The notes under the pieces are model-generated. The model was not told the DNA's origin. It saw only the letters and a program-made list of their open reading frames with translations, and did no database searches. The translations under genes and the position numbers were made by a program. From contig NZ_AEEC02000007.1 of NCBI RefSeq assembly GCF_000300975.2, positions 62,001-126,000 of the forward strand: 64,000 bases of DNA, read 5' to 3'. Shown here piece by piece: positions 49,245 to 58,485 of the stretch. Origin of the DNA: Herbaspirillum frisingense GSF30 (GTDB taxonomy: Bacteria; Pseudomonadota; Gammaproteobacteria; Burkholderiales; Burkholderiaceae_D). Within the stretch, counting starts at the first letter, position 1. Each line of letters begins with the position of its first letter.

Positions 49245-50210
49245 TCAGCGCGTCCCCAGCCCCTGCATTTCTTCCCGCAGGCTGCCCAGGCGCTCCAGCG
49301 CCTGATGGTCTTCTTCCAAGGTCTTGTCCACGGTCACATGCATCCAGTCTACCCAGGTGCTGATCTTGGCGTCCAGGTACTGGCGCGAAGGATACAGCGC
49401 GTACACGCCCATGTTCTGCAGGCGGTGCTGCGGCAGCACGCGCACGATGCTACCCGTACGCAAGGCATCCACGGCCGAATAGATGGGCAGCACGCCGATC
49501 CCCATGCCCTCGCGGATGGCGGTGAGCATGGCTTCGGCCACATTGACCTGGAAATTGCTTTTGATCGCAATGACGGCGCCGCCGTCCGGTCCTTCCAGGA
49601 CCCATTCGTCCAGCGGCGAGATCGGGCTCACCAGTTGCAGGCAGACGTGATTGAGCAGGTCCGCCGGCTGCTGGGGCGCGCCGTACTTGTCGAGATAAGC
49701 CGGCGAGGCACACAGCATGCTGAAGGTGGTCCCGAGCTGTCGGTAGATCAGGCCGGAATCGGGCAACTCCCGCGCCAGCACCAGGGAGACGTCATAACCC
49801 TCTTCCAGCATGTCCGGAATACGTTGGGCCAGCGTGAGTTCCACCGCCACGTCTGGATAGCGCTTCTGGTAACCGGAGATGGAGGGAATCACATAGCGCT
49901 GGCCGAAACTGGTCATGGCGTGGATGCGCAGCCGGCCCGAGGGGCGGACATAGGCCGCGCCGGCTTCTGCCTCAGCTTCGTCAACGTATGCCATGATCTG
50001 CTGACAACGCAGCAGGTAGCGCTCGCCCGCCTCGGTCAGGGCAATGCGGCGCGTGGTGCGGTTCAACAGGCGGGTGCGCAGATGGCGCTCCAGATCGGCC
50101 ACGGCGCGGGAGACATGGGCGGTGGTCAGGGCCATCTGATGGGCCGCCTGCGTAAAGCTGCCGGCCTCGACCACGCGCGCGAAGACGCGCATGTTTTGCA
50201 GGGTATCCAT
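49245..50210 (-). CDS. LysR-family regulator of the adjacent efflux operon
   Basis: A 321-residue regulator with winged helix (MDTLQNMRVFARVVEAGSFT; ALTTAHVSRAVADLERHLRT) and an effector domain. It resembles AaeR, which activates the aromatic-acid efflux genes aaeXAB in E. coli. It diverges from an operon of that type with 188 bp between, where GCAAT-CATT-ATTGC (50285-50298) is a perfect inverted repeat. The ATG at 50210 begins at the family N-terminus; upstream codons are not supported. crcB follows on the same strand. Confidence 0.9.
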   Translation of the reverse strand: MDTLQNMRVFARVVEAGSFTQAAHQMALTTAHVSRAVADLERHLRTRLLNRTTRRIALTEAGERYLLRCQQIMAYVDEAEAEAGAAYVRPSGRLRIHAMTSFGQRYVIPSISGYQKRYPDVAVELTLAQRIPDMLEEGYDVSLVLARELPDSGLIYRQLGTTFSMLCASPAYLDKYGAPQQPADLLNHVCLQLVSPISPLDEWVLEGPDGGAVIAIKSNFQVNVAEAMLTAIREGMGIGVLPIYSAVDALRTGSIVRVLPQHRLQNMGVYALYPSRQYLDAKISTWVDWMHVTVDKTLEEDHQALERLGSLREEMQGLGTR

Positions 50211-50398
50211 CTTGTTCCTATCGATAAGCAGGTGAGGCGCCAGCAGGCGCAACACCGGATGACAGCATTGTTACCCAAAACGGAGCAATCATTATTGCCA
50301 AATACGAGATAAAGAATTGCTGAATAGCGGATTTTTTTGGAAATAATTACAAAATAGAATACATAACTTCTGATATTTGCATAATTTCGGGCAATCCC

Positions 50399-51880
50399 AT
50401 GACACATATCGCCATTCCCAAGCTGCCAGACCTGAAGGTCGTTGCGCTGGCGCTGACAATCGCAGCGGCCCTGGCCGGTTGCGCCGATCAGGGCGGCATC
50501 CAGCCGCAAGCACACGTGCGCGACGTCGCCGTGCTGGACGCCGGCCAGGCCATCCGCCAGGCCGGCAGCGAGGCCGGCTGGCCGCAACGCGCCTGGTGGC
50601 AGGTCTATGGCGATGCGCAGCTGGACCAACTGGTCAGCCGCGCCGTGGCCGGTAACCCCAGCATGGCGGTGGCCGCCGCCCGCGTGCGCCAGGCGCGCTC
50701 GCTGGCCGTGGCCACCCATGCCGGCGAGCTGCCCAGCGCCCAGCTGGATGTGGCGGTCGGCCGCAAGGACTGGTCCGATAACGTCTACTACGGTGCATCC
50801 TTCCGCGACAAGCTGACCTGGAACAACACCGCCACCCTGGGCCTGTCCTACAACGTCGACCTCTGGGATCGCAACAAGAACGCCACCCTGCGTGCCGAGG
50901 ACGAGATGCATGCCGTGGCGGCCGACGCCCGCGCCGCCCAACTCGATCTGGAAGGCAATGTGGTGCGTACCTATGTGCAGTTGGCCCTGCAATACGGCCT
51001 GCTGGACAACACCGAAGCCATGCTGAAGGAAGAACAGAAGATCCTCGACCTGGCCCATCGTCGTTTCAAGGGCGGCCTCGGCACCCAGCTTGAGATTACC
51101 CAGGCCGAAGCCCCGCTGCCGGAAACCCGGCGCCAGATCGAAGCCCTGCAAGAGAGCATCGCCCTGATCCGCAACCAGCTGGCCGCGCTGCTGGGCGCCG
51201 GCCCCGGTGCCGCCGACGGCATCACCCGCCCCACCCTGCAACTGCAGGCCGCCATCGGCTTGCCCAGCGCACTGCCGGCCGACCTGGTGGGACGCCGCCC
51301 GGACATCAGCGCCGCCCGCTGGCGCGTGGAGGCCGCCGGCAAGGGCATCGCCGTGGCCAAGGCCGCCTTCTACCCCAACATCAACCTGCTGGCCGGCATC
51401 GGCCCGGCCGCCGCCGGTGGCGGCTTGTTCTCCTTCCTGTCCGCCCCCAATCTCCAGACCACCTACGGCCCGGCCATCTCCCTGCCCATCTTCGAGGGTG
51501 GCCGCCTGCGTGGCCAACTGGGTGCGGCCAGCGCCGGCTATGACATCGAGGTGGAGCACTACAACGCCCTGCTCTCGCTAGCCCTGAAGGGCATTTCCGA
51601 CCAGGTGGTGACGCTGCAATCGGTGGCCCGCCAGCAGGAGCAGGCACAGCAATCGGTGCAAGCCGCGCAAAAGAACGTGGATATTGCCACCCGTGCCTAC
51701 CAGCGCGGCCTGACCGATTACCTCAACATCCTGCACGCCCAGACCCAATGGCTGCGCCAGCAGCAGATCGTGCAGCAATTGCAGGCACAGCGCCTGGCGG
51801 CCTATGCGGCGCTGCAGACTGCGCTGGGCGGTGGCATGGACAATGGCACTGCGCCTGATGAGCAGGTGGCCGCGCAATGA
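50399..51880 (+). CDS. outer-membrane efflux factor (NodT/OprM family)
   Basis: TolC-like outer-membrane channel of 493 residues. Signal peptide with lipobox ALAGCADQ gives an N-terminally acylated Cys, as in NodT-type factors. Two repeats of the OEP family are seen (WNNTATLGLSYNVDLWDRNK; LRGQLGAASAGYDIEVEHYN), and PADLVGRRPDISAARWRVEA is the diagnostic NodT motif. It overlaps the AaeB-like gene by 4 bp (ATGA), so the operon supplies its own outer-membrane component. Confidence 0.92.
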   Translation: MTHIAIPKLPDLKVVALALTIAAALAGCADQGGIQPQAHVRDVAVLDAGQAIRQAGSEAGWPQRAWWQVYGDAQLDQLVSRAVAGNPSMAVAAARVRQARSLAVATHAGELPSAQLDVAVGRKDWSDNVYYGASFRDKLTWNNTATLGLSYNVDLWDRNKNATLRAEDEMHAVAADARAAQLDLEGNVVRTYVQLALQYGLLDNTEAMLKEEQKILDLAHRRFKGGLGTQLEITQAEAPLPETRRQIEALQESIALIRNQLAALLGAGPGAADGITRPTLQLQAAIGLPSALPADLVGRRPDISAARWRVEAAGKGIAVAKAAFYPNINLLAGIGPAAAGGGLFSFLSAPNLQTTYGPAISLPIFEGGRLRGQLGAASAGYDIEVEHYNALLSLALKGISDQVVTLQSVARQQEQAQQSVQAAQKNVDIATRAYQRGLTDYLNILHAQTQWLRQQQIVQQLQAQRLAAYAALQTALGGGMDNGTAPDEQVAAQ

Positions 51881-54093
51881 GCACCCCCGGCACACCCACG
51901 CCCACCCTGTCGCTCAAGGCGCAGCTGCACGAGGCTGCCCGCGACTGGTGGCGCAGTGACGCGCCGACCTGGGTCTATGTGTTCAAGATGGTCTTCGCTG
52001 GCCTGCTGGCGCTGGGCATCGGCTACGGCCTGGACCTGGAGTCGCCGCGCTCGGCGCTGATCACGGTCTTCATCGTCATGCAGCCGCAAAGCGGGATGAT
52101 CCTGGCCAAGAGCTTCTACCGGGTCATCGGTACCCTGGTCGGCTCCGCCGCCGTGGTGGTCTTCGTGGGCCTGTTCGCGCAGACGCCGGAACTGTTCCTG
52201 CTGGCCTCGGCCCTGTGGATCGGCCTGTGCACGGTGGGCTCGGCGCACAATCGCAACTTCCGCTCGTACGGCTTCGTGCTGTCCGGCTATACGGTGGCGC
52301 TGATCGGGCTGCCGGCCGCGCTGCATCCGGCCATTACCTTCGACTCGGTGATGACGCGGGTCTCCGAGATCATGGTCGGCATCGTCTGCGTGGGCCTGGT
52401 CAGCGCGCTGGTGTTTCCCCAGGCCAGCGCACCGGGCCTGGTGCGCATCATCCGCGGCCGCTTTACCGCCTTCGTTGACCTGATCAGCGCTACCCTGGGC
52501 GGCAGCAACGACCGCAAGCAACTGGAAGCCACCAATGCCCGCTTCGTGGGCGACATCATCGGCCTGGAAGCCATGCGCAGCTCGGCCATCTTCGAAGACC
52601 CGGAAGTGCGCCTGCGCAGCGGCCGCCTGAGCCGCATGAACAGTGAATTCATGGCGCTGTCCACCCGCGTCCACGCGCTGCACCAGCTGATGAACCGGCT
52701 GCACGCCAATCCCGCGCCCAGCGCGCAAGTGGTCATCGCCGCCATCTCGCCGTATTTCCGCGAGGTGCAGCCCTTGCTGACCCGCGCCAGCGGCGAACCG
52801 GTGATGAGTGCAGTGGATGCCGCCGACGCCGCCCTCAAGCTGGACGCCTTCAAGCGCGAGCTGCCGCGCCGCGTGCGCGCCACCCGTGGCACGCTGGCCG
52901 AACAGTGCGACAGCGACAGCGCCATGCTGGATTTCGATACGGCATCTGAACTTCTGTACCGCGTGGTCGAAGAACTGCATGCCTACACCCTGACCTATGC
53001 CTCGCTGAACCAGCGCCACCACGAGCGCGAGCAATGGGAGCATTCCTATGCCCCCAAGACCAGCATGACCACGGCATTGATCGCCGGTGCCCGCGCCGCC
53101 ATCGTGATGCTGTGCCTGGCCGGGTTCTGGATCGCCAGTGGCTGGCCCAGCGGCGACGTGGCCGTGCTCAATGCGGCGGCTTTCTGCGCCATCACCTCGG
53201 CCGCCCCCGACCCGGCCAAGGCCACGCGCACGGTCGCCATCGGCGTGCTCTTCGCCGCCGTGGCCGGCTATGTCTACACATTCCATATCCTGCCGCGCCT
53301 GGATGGCTACTGGATGCTGGCCAGCGCGCTCATGCCGGTGCTGATGCTGGCCGTCTGGCTGACCACCAAACCCAAATGGGCCGGTTACGGCCTGGGGATC
53401 TGCATCTTCTTTCCCTTCCTGGCGGTACCGGACAACTTCGCCCACTTCAACGCGGCCGGCTACCTGAACGAATCGGTGGCGCTGGTGGTGTCCTTGCTGG
53501 TGACGGCCGTGGCCTTCATGCTGCTGCTGCCGCCGACCACCGACTGGACCGTGCGCGTGCTGGAAAAGCAATTGCGCAAGCAGGTGGTGGACGCCTGTTT
53601 CGGCAAGCTGGGCCGCCTGGCGCTGAAGTTCGAAAGCGGCACCCGCGACCTGATGCACCAGATCACGATCCTCACCAGCAGTCGCCCGATCCTGCGCCAG
53701 AAGGCGCTGGGCTGGATGTTCGCCACCCTGGAAGTGGGCCACGCCATCATCGAACTGCGTACCGAACTGCACGGCATCCGTACCGAAACCCCGGACCTGC
53801 TACCGCCCTCCGCCTACGCCGCACTGAACCGCCTGCGTGAAGCCGTCCCGGCCTTGTTCGCCCGGCCGTCGGCGGCAACCCTGCAGGCGGCGCTGGACGC
53901 CAATGACGCCACCATCGTCGAAGTCCAGACCGCCATCGGTCCGCATTACCGCGAACGCAGCGAACGTCATCGCCTGCAACGCACCCTGAGTTACCTGCAC
54001 TTCATCCGCACCGCCCTGCTCGATCAGCAATCGCCGCTGCATACCATGCGCGCCGGTGCCAACCCCGCTTCCGGAGAGCGCCATGCCACGTGA
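51877..54093 (+). CDS. FUSC-family efflux transporter, AaeB-like
   Basis: Inner-membrane pump subunit of 738 residues with two blocks of hydrophobic helices (about 25-180 and 395-560) and soluble regions between and after. Signatures: LITVFIVMQPQSGMILAKS and RVIGTLVGSAAVVVF, typical of p-hydroxybenzoic acid/fusaric acid efflux proteins. Sandwiched between the outer-membrane factor and the AaeX/AaeA-like genes, it is the likely pump of a three-part exporter for aromatic carboxylates; the substrate is inferred from the family. Confidence 0.9.
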   Translation: MSTPGTPTPTLSLKAQLHEAARDWWRSDAPTWVYVFKMVFAGLLALGIGYGLDLESPRSALITVFIVMQPQSGMILAKSFYRVIGTLVGSAAVVVFVGLFAQTPELFLLASALWIGLCTVGSAHNRNFRSYGFVLSGYTVALIGLPAALHPAITFDSVMTRVSEIMVGIVCVGLVSALVFPQASAPGLVRIIRGRFTAFVDLISATLGGSNDRKQLEATNARFVGDIIGLEAMRSSAIFEDPEVRLRSGRLSRMNSEFMALSTRVHALHQLMNRLHANPAPSAQVVIAAISPYFREVQPLLTRASGEPVMSAVDAADAALKLDAFKRELPRRVRATRGTLAEQCDSDSAMLDFDTASELLYRVVEELHAYTLTYASLNQRHHEREQWEHSYAPKTSMTTALIAGARAAIVMLCLAGFWIASGWPSGDVAVLNAAAFCAITSAAPDPAKATRTVAIGVLFAAVAGYVYTFHILPRLDGYWMLASALMPVLMLAVWLTTKPKWAGYGLGICIFFPFLAVPDNFAHFNAAGYLNESVALVVSLLVTAVAFMLLLPPTTDWTVRVLEKQLRKQVVDACFGKLGRLALKFESGTRDLMHQITILTSSRPILRQKALGWMFATLEVGHAIIELRTELHGIRTETPDLLPPSAYAALNRLREAVPALFARPSAATLQAALDANDATIVEVQTAIGPHYRERSERHRLQRTLSYLHFIRTALLDQQSPLHTMRAGANPASGERHAT

Positions 54094-54283
54094 GATTTCC
54101 TTCTTCGACGCCTACATTCCAACGGTACTGCTGCTGGCCGTGCTGGCCGCCGTCCTGGCCATGGCCGCGGACCGCCTCCTGGTGCGGCTGGGCTTCTACG
54201 AACTGACCTGGCACCCGGCGCTGTTCCGCGTGAGCCTGTTCGTCTGCCTGGCGGCCTTGCTGGGGCTGTTCGTGTATCGCTAG
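54083..54283 (+). CDS. DUF1656 small membrane protein, AaeX-like
   Basis: A 66-residue protein with two hydrophobic segments (YIPTVLLLAVLAAVLAMA; FRVSLFVCLAALLGLFVYR), matching DUF1656/AaeX. It begins within the last codons of the AaeB-like gene (11-bp overlap) after CGGAGAG, which decides the start. Its exact role in the pump is unknown. Confidence 0.9.
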   Translation: MPREISFFDAYIPTVLLLAVLAAVLAMAADRLLVRLGFYELTWHPALFRVSLFVCLAALLGLFVYR

Positions 54284-54361
54284 CGGACATCGGCTCTACC
54301 GCCTTCTGCGCCAAACCCATCACTTCAGAAAAGATAAAGAAACAATCAGGAGTAGTTCACC

Positions 54362-55336
54362 ATGTCGGTCAAATCGATTTTCCGCGTCCTCATCACCTCG
54401 GCCATTTTCCTCTTGGCCATCCTGCTCGCCTGGAGCCTGTGGCAGCACTACATGCATTCCCCATGGACCCGCGACGGCCGGGTGCGCGCCGAAGTGGTCA
54501 ACGTCGCGCCGGATGTCTCCGGCCAGGTAGTGGCCCTGCCGGTGCGCGACAACCAGCTGGTCAAGAAGGGGGATCTGCTGATGGAAATCGACCCGGCCCG
54601 CTACACGCTGGCGCTGCAACAGGCCGAGGCCGCCGTCACCGCGCGCAAGGCAGATCTGGATGTGCGCCGTGCCGAGGTCGAGGCACGCCGCGCCGACCTG
54701 GCCATGCGCCGTGCCCAGGCCCGCCGCCGGGCCGACGTGGATGCGCTGGTGGTGTCGCGGGAAGCCCGCGAAGATGCCGGCAGCCAGGTTACCGCCTCGC
54801 AAGCCCAGTTGGACGCCGCCCAGGCCCAGCTGCAAGGCGCCCAGGCGCAATACCAGGCGGCCCTGTCGCAGCGCGATACGGCCAGGCTGAACCTGGAGCG
54901 CACCAAGGTGTTTTCCCCGGTGGATGGCTATGTGACCAACCTGGCCGTGCGTCGCGGCGACTATGCGGCTGCCGGCGCGGCCAAGATCGCGCTGATCGAC
55001 AGCCACTCCTTCTGGGTCTATGCCTATTTCGAGGAAACCAAGCTGCCGCTGCTGTCCATCGGTGACCGCGCCAAGATCCAGCTGATCAACGGCGCCACCC
55101 TGGAAGGCCACGTCGACAGCATCGCCCGCGGCATCTATGACCGTGACAACCCGCAAAGCCGCGAACTGACCGCCGATGTGAACCCGACCTTCAACTGGGT
55201 GCGGCTGGCCCAGCGCATCCCGGTGCGCATCCAGCTCGACGAGGTGCCGGAACATGTACTGCTGGCCTCGGGGCTGACCTGCACGGTGGTCTTGGAGCCG
55301 GGGAGCGGCAAGTCGCAGCCGGCAGCGCGCAACTGA
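54362..55336 (+). CDS. membrane-fusion protein, AaeA-like (HlyD family)
   Basis: Periplasmic adaptor of 324 residues linking the AaeB-like pump to the outer-membrane factor. A membrane anchor (ITSAIFLLAILLAWSLW) is followed by VNVAPDVSGQVVALPVRDNQ and KKGDLLMEIDPARY, a coiled-coil hairpin (about 75-165, Ala/Arg-rich) and a beta-barrel part (TKVFSPVDGYVTNLAVRRGD). Typical HlyD/AaeA length. Last gene of the operon, with a terminator directly after. Confidence 0.92.
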   Translation: MSVKSIFRVLITSAIFLLAILLAWSLWQHYMHSPWTRDGRVRAEVVNVAPDVSGQVVALPVRDNQLVKKGDLLMEIDPARYTLALQQAEAAVTARKADLDVRRAEVEARRADLAMRRAQARRRADVDALVVSREAREDAGSQVTASQAQLDAAQAQLQGAQAQYQAALSQRDTARLNLERTKVFSPVDGYVTNLAVRRGDYAAAGAAKIALIDSHSFWVYAYFEETKLPLLSIGDRAKIQLINGATLEGHVDSIARGIYDRDNPQSRELTADVNPTFNWVRLAQRIPVRIQLDEVPEHVLLASGLTCTVVLEPGSGKSQPAARN

Positions 55337-55354
55337 ACCAGCCTGAGGTAGTGG

Positions 55355-55391
55355 AAAGGCGGCCCTGATGCAGCATCAGGGCCGCCTTTTT
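55355..55391. terminator. strong bidirectional terminator between efflux operon and hipB
   Basis: Perfect 16-bp arms AAAGGCGGCCCTGATG / CATCAGGGCCGCCTTT with 3-nt loop, then TT. It ends immediately at the hipB stop codon and terminates both converging units. Confidence 0.85.
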
Positions 55392-55678
55392 CATGTGCGC
55401 TTGCGCGCGACTGCACCCACGCTCATGCCGACCGGCTTGAGCAGCTTGTCGGCAGTGGCCAGCGTGGGACTGGACTCACCGCGTTCGATATCCTGCAAGG
55501 TGCGGGCAGATACGCCGCACAGCTTGGCGTATTCGGCAATGGTCAGGCGCAGGGTGGTGCGGATCTTGCGGATCACGGCGGGAATGGGCAAGGCCGGATC
55601 GGCGGCCAGTTCATCGAACAGCGCACGCCGTTCTTCCAATTGCTCGATGGCAGTGAGCGGCTTGAAGCGCTTGTCCAT
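55391..55678 (-). CDS. hipB: HipB-like XRE-family antitoxin
   Basis: A 95-residue DNA-binding protein with a lambda-repressor-type helix-turn-helix (YAKLCGVSARTLQDIERGES, about 53-72) and a preceding helical region (AIEQLEERRALFDEL). It is expected to bind and neutralise the HipA-like kinase and repress the operon. Its ATG directly follows the hipA stop (TGAATG), so hipA comes first, the reverse of the E. coli hipBA order. Confidence 0.85.
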   Translation of the reverse strand: MDKRFKPLTAIEQLEERRALFDELAADPALPIPAVIRKIRTTLRLTIAEYAKLCGVSARTLQDIERGESSPTLATADKLLKPVGMSVGAVARKRT

Positions 55679-56980
55679 TCAAAGCGCCTCCAGTTGGGTA
55701 CGGACCTGGGCCAGCGTGACGGCCAACGGGTCGAGGAATTGTGCGTCGATGCGCAGATCGCGGGCGCGCTCCAGCAGTCCTGCCAGCGGCTGTGCCATCT
55801 CGCGCACAGCCGCCCGCACCGGTGCTTCCTCCAGTCGGGCCGCGTCGCAGGCCTGCGCGATCGCGCTGGCCCACTGCGGCGAACCGCCGTCATCGTGCTC
55901 CCAGCGCATGCGCCGGGCGATGCCGTCGGGATGCAGCCACATGGGCGCGAAGTCGAACAGCGGCGTGAGCCCGATCTGCCCCTGCGCGTCGCGCCGGATG
56001 GCGGTGTTGCGAGCATGGTTGTCCTTGTTGCGCAGGACGATATTGGCGATATCGCGCTTCATGTATTCGATGATCTCCGCCACCGGATCGGTGGTCACCT
56101 CCCCCAGCCTGGCGCAGGTCACGTTATGCGACGGCGTCGCCGCAAAGCCGGTCACGCCGCAGAGCGAAGCAATGCTTTCCTGGGCGTAGCGCACCACCTG
56201 GCGGCGACCGTCACTGGACTGCACCTCGCGATCAAAACGCGGAATGAACAAGGCCTTGCCGTGCAGTTCCAGTGCAGCGTGGACCCGCAGGCCGAGGCTG
56301 GCTGCCAGCTGCATATAGGGGGCTTCCAGTTGCAGGATGTTGGCCAGGTCGGGATCGGGCCCTCGTCCGAACTTGACGATGTAGTGGCAGTCGGCCAGGT
56401 CATCGGGCAAGGCGTGGTCGAGATAGAACAGGCCATCGCGGGCACGCGTCAGCAGAATCTTCGGCCATTCGCCCTGCACCCCCGAGGAGCCTGCCAGGAA
56501 CAGACCGTGCTGGGCCAGGTATTCGTTGAAGTCTTCCGAACGCGCCGCGATCTCTTCGACTGCGAACCCGCGCAACTGCGGCCCGCTGCGTTGCTGCGCC
56601 CATTGCCAGGCTTCCAGCAGGCGCAGGTTGCCAATGGGATTGCCAGCACCGGCACAGAGCAATGGCCAGTCGGCGCTGGCTTCGGCACGCTCGTCCAGGC
56701 CAAGCTGGCGCAGCAGCTCACCCCGGCCGTAGCCTTGCGGCAGCAGATCGATCAGGAACGCCGGCCAGCGGTGTTCGCGCAGGTCGTCGAAGCTGACGGG
56801 TACATTCACGGAGACCGCCGCCGCATCACGCCGGTTCTGGTAGTCCACCACATGCGCCGCCTCATAGGCCAGGAAGGACGAGGCCGCCATGCCCTGCTCT
56901 ACCGGGCCGGTCAGGGACAACGCGGCCGCGTCGCGCCAGGCGCCGTCGATATGTAGTTGCAGGGTGCAGGAAGTCTTCAT
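55679..56980 (-). CDS. hipA: HipA-like serine/threonine kinase toxin
   Basis: A 433-residue kinase of the HipA family; E. coli HipA phosphorylates glutamyl-tRNA synthetase. Visible features: AGNPIGNLRLLEAW region, Gly-rich loop GSSGVQGEWPKILL (about 165-178), catalytic motif RNKDNHARNTAI (about 305-316, aspartate and asparagine present) and metal-binding FDFAPMW shortly after. HipA N-terminal subdomain from residue 5. The ATG at 56980 is preferred; a GTG two codons earlier lies inside the operator. Whether it is active as a toxin is not shown. Confidence 0.87.
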   Translation of the reverse strand: MKTSCTLQLHIDGAWRDAAALSLTGPVEQGMAASSFLAYEAAHVVDYQNRRDAAAVSVNVPVSFDDLREHRWPAFLIDLLPQGYGRGELLRQLGLDERAEASADWPLLCAGAGNPIGNLRLLEAWQWAQQRSGPQLRGFAVEEIAARSEDFNEYLAQHGLFLAGSSGVQGEWPKILLTRARDGLFYLDHALPDDLADCHYIVKFGRGPDPDLANILQLEAPYMQLAASLGLRVHAALELHGKALFIPRFDREVQSSDGRRQVVRYAQESIASLCGVTGFAATPSHNVTCARLGEVTTDPVAEIIEYMKRDIANIVLRNKDNHARNTAIRRDAQGQIGLTPLFDFAPMWLHPDGIARRMRWEHDDGGSPQWASAIAQACDAARLEEAPVRAAVREMAQPLAGLLERARDLRIDAQFLDPLAVTLAQVRTQLEAL

Positions 56981-56983
56981 ATA

Positions 56984-57041
56984 CACATCATACTATCATC
57001 AATACCCATAAAATCCAGGACAAACATGATAGTTTGATGTG
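56984..57041. promoter_or_regulatory. inverted-repeat operator of hipA-hipB
   Basis: CACATCATACTATCAT (56984-56999) and ATGATAGTTTGATGTG (57026-57041) are inverted copies of one 16-bp sequence with a single mismatch, separated by 26 bp. They lie directly upstream of hipA, the position expected for two HipB binding sites. Confidence 0.75.
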
Positions 57042-57054
57042 CTAAAGGCGGTAT

Positions 57055-58419
57055 TCAGGTGGCAAACACCTGCCACACCAACCACACGTTGGCCGCCGAG
57101 ATCGCCACGAACAGCAGCCACGCCGTGGCACTGACCCACCAGCGGTTGACCAGCTCGCCCATCAGGTCGGCACGGCTGGTCAGGCGGATCAGCGGATACA
57201 TGGCAAAGGGCAATTGCAGCGACAGCACCACCTGGCTGGCCACCAGCAGCTTGCCCACCGAATGCGGCCCCAGGGTAAGCACCCCGATCAGGGCCGGTAC
57301 CAGCGCCAGGGCGCGGGTGATGACGCGGCGCTGCCAGCAGGGAATCTTCAGTTTCAGGAAGCCTTCCATGATGACCTGGCCGGCGATGGTGCCGGTGAAG
57401 GTCGAGCTCTGACCGGACGCGAACAGGCCCACGCCGAACAGGATGGCCGCCATGGCCGAGCCGGTGATGGGGTCCAGCAGATGGTAGGCCTCATCCAGTT
57501 CTGCGACCTGGGTATTGCCGCTCTTGTGGAAGGCGGTGGCGGCCAGGATCAGGATGGTGGCGTTGATGACCATGGCGATCAGCAGCGAGATCGTGGTATC
57601 GACCCGGGTGTAGCGCACCGCTTCCAGCAGGGAGGCCGGATCGCGCCGCACGCTGCGGGTCTGCACGATGGAAGAATGCAGATAGAGATTGTGCGGCATC
57701 ACGGTGGCGCCGATGATGCCGATGGCCAGATACAGCGGCTCGCGGCTGGAGATGGCCTGCAGCGAGGGAACGAAGCCTTGCATCACTTCATGCCAGTCGG
57801 CCTTGACGAAGGCCAGTTGTGCCAGCAGGCAGGTGGCGATCGTGATGACCAGTCCGAGGATGATGGCCTCCACCTGTCGGAATCCCCTGCCCTTCAGTCC
57901 CAGCACGATCAGGGTATCGAGCGCGGTCAGCAGCACGCCCACCGGCAGCGATACGCCCAGCAGCAGGTTGAAGGCCAGTGCGCAGCCCAGCACTTCGGCC
58001 AGGTCGCAGGCGATGATGGAGAGTTCGGCCAGCACCCACATGCCTTTGCCCACGGCGGGCGGGTAATGTTCGCGTGAATGCACCGCCAGATCCTTGCCGG
58101 TGGCGATGCCCAGGCGTGCGCACAGGCATTGCAGCACGATGGCGGCCAGGCTGGAGAGCATCACCACGAATAGCAGCTGGTAGCCGAACTGCGAACCGGC
58201 CTGGATGGACGTGGCCCAGTTGCCCGGGTCCATGTAGCCGATCGACACCAGCAGGCCGGGGCCGACGTAGATGCGCAGCTTTTGCCAGACCGAGGCACCG
58301 GCCGGCACAGCGACCGAGCCCGCCACTTCGGACGGGCAGAATGGCGCGGTGGCCGTGGTCGGCAGACCGGGAATGCGCGGCATGCGTGGTAAACGTGGAA
58401 TTTGAAACTTCAGTGGCAA
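57055..58419 (-). CDS. mntH: NRAMP-family divalent metal (Mn2+)/H+ transporter
   Basis: Inner-membrane importer of manganese and iron with about 11 hydrophobic segments in 454 residues. Signature metal-site motifs are intact: YMDPGNWATSI in the first helix and IGATVMPHNLYLHSS in the sixth. Around 45 hydrophilic residues precede the first helix, with Pro/Arg repeats (PRLPRMPRIPGLP), longer than usual. It lies upstream of hipA on the same strand, separated by the operator palindrome. Confidence 0.94.
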   Translation of the reverse strand: MPLKFQIPRLPRMPRIPGLPTTATAPFCPSEVAGSVAVPAGASVWQKLRIYVGPGLLVSIGYMDPGNWATSIQAGSQFGYQLLFVVMLSSLAAIVLQCLCARLGIATGKDLAVHSREHYPPAVGKGMWVLAELSIIACDLAEVLGCALAFNLLLGVSLPVGVLLTALDTLIVLGLKGRGFRQVEAIILGLVITIATCLLAQLAFVKADWHEVMQGFVPSLQAISSREPLYLAIGIIGATVMPHNLYLHSSIVQTRSVRRDPASLLEAVRYTRVDTTISLLIAMVINATILILAATAFHKSGNTQVAELDEAYHLLDPITGSAMAAILFGVGLFASGQSSTFTGTIAGQVIMEGFLKLKIPCWQRRVITRALALVPALIGVLTLGPHSVGKLLVASQVVLSLQLPFAMYPLIRLTSRADLMGELVNRWWVSATAWLLFVAISAANVWLVWQVFAT

Positions 58420-58485
58420 GACGGTTTCCCCCTGTGATCGCCCTTGGCGGCCGGCGCCGGGATCAAGCTCCCGAGGCAGGACGCC

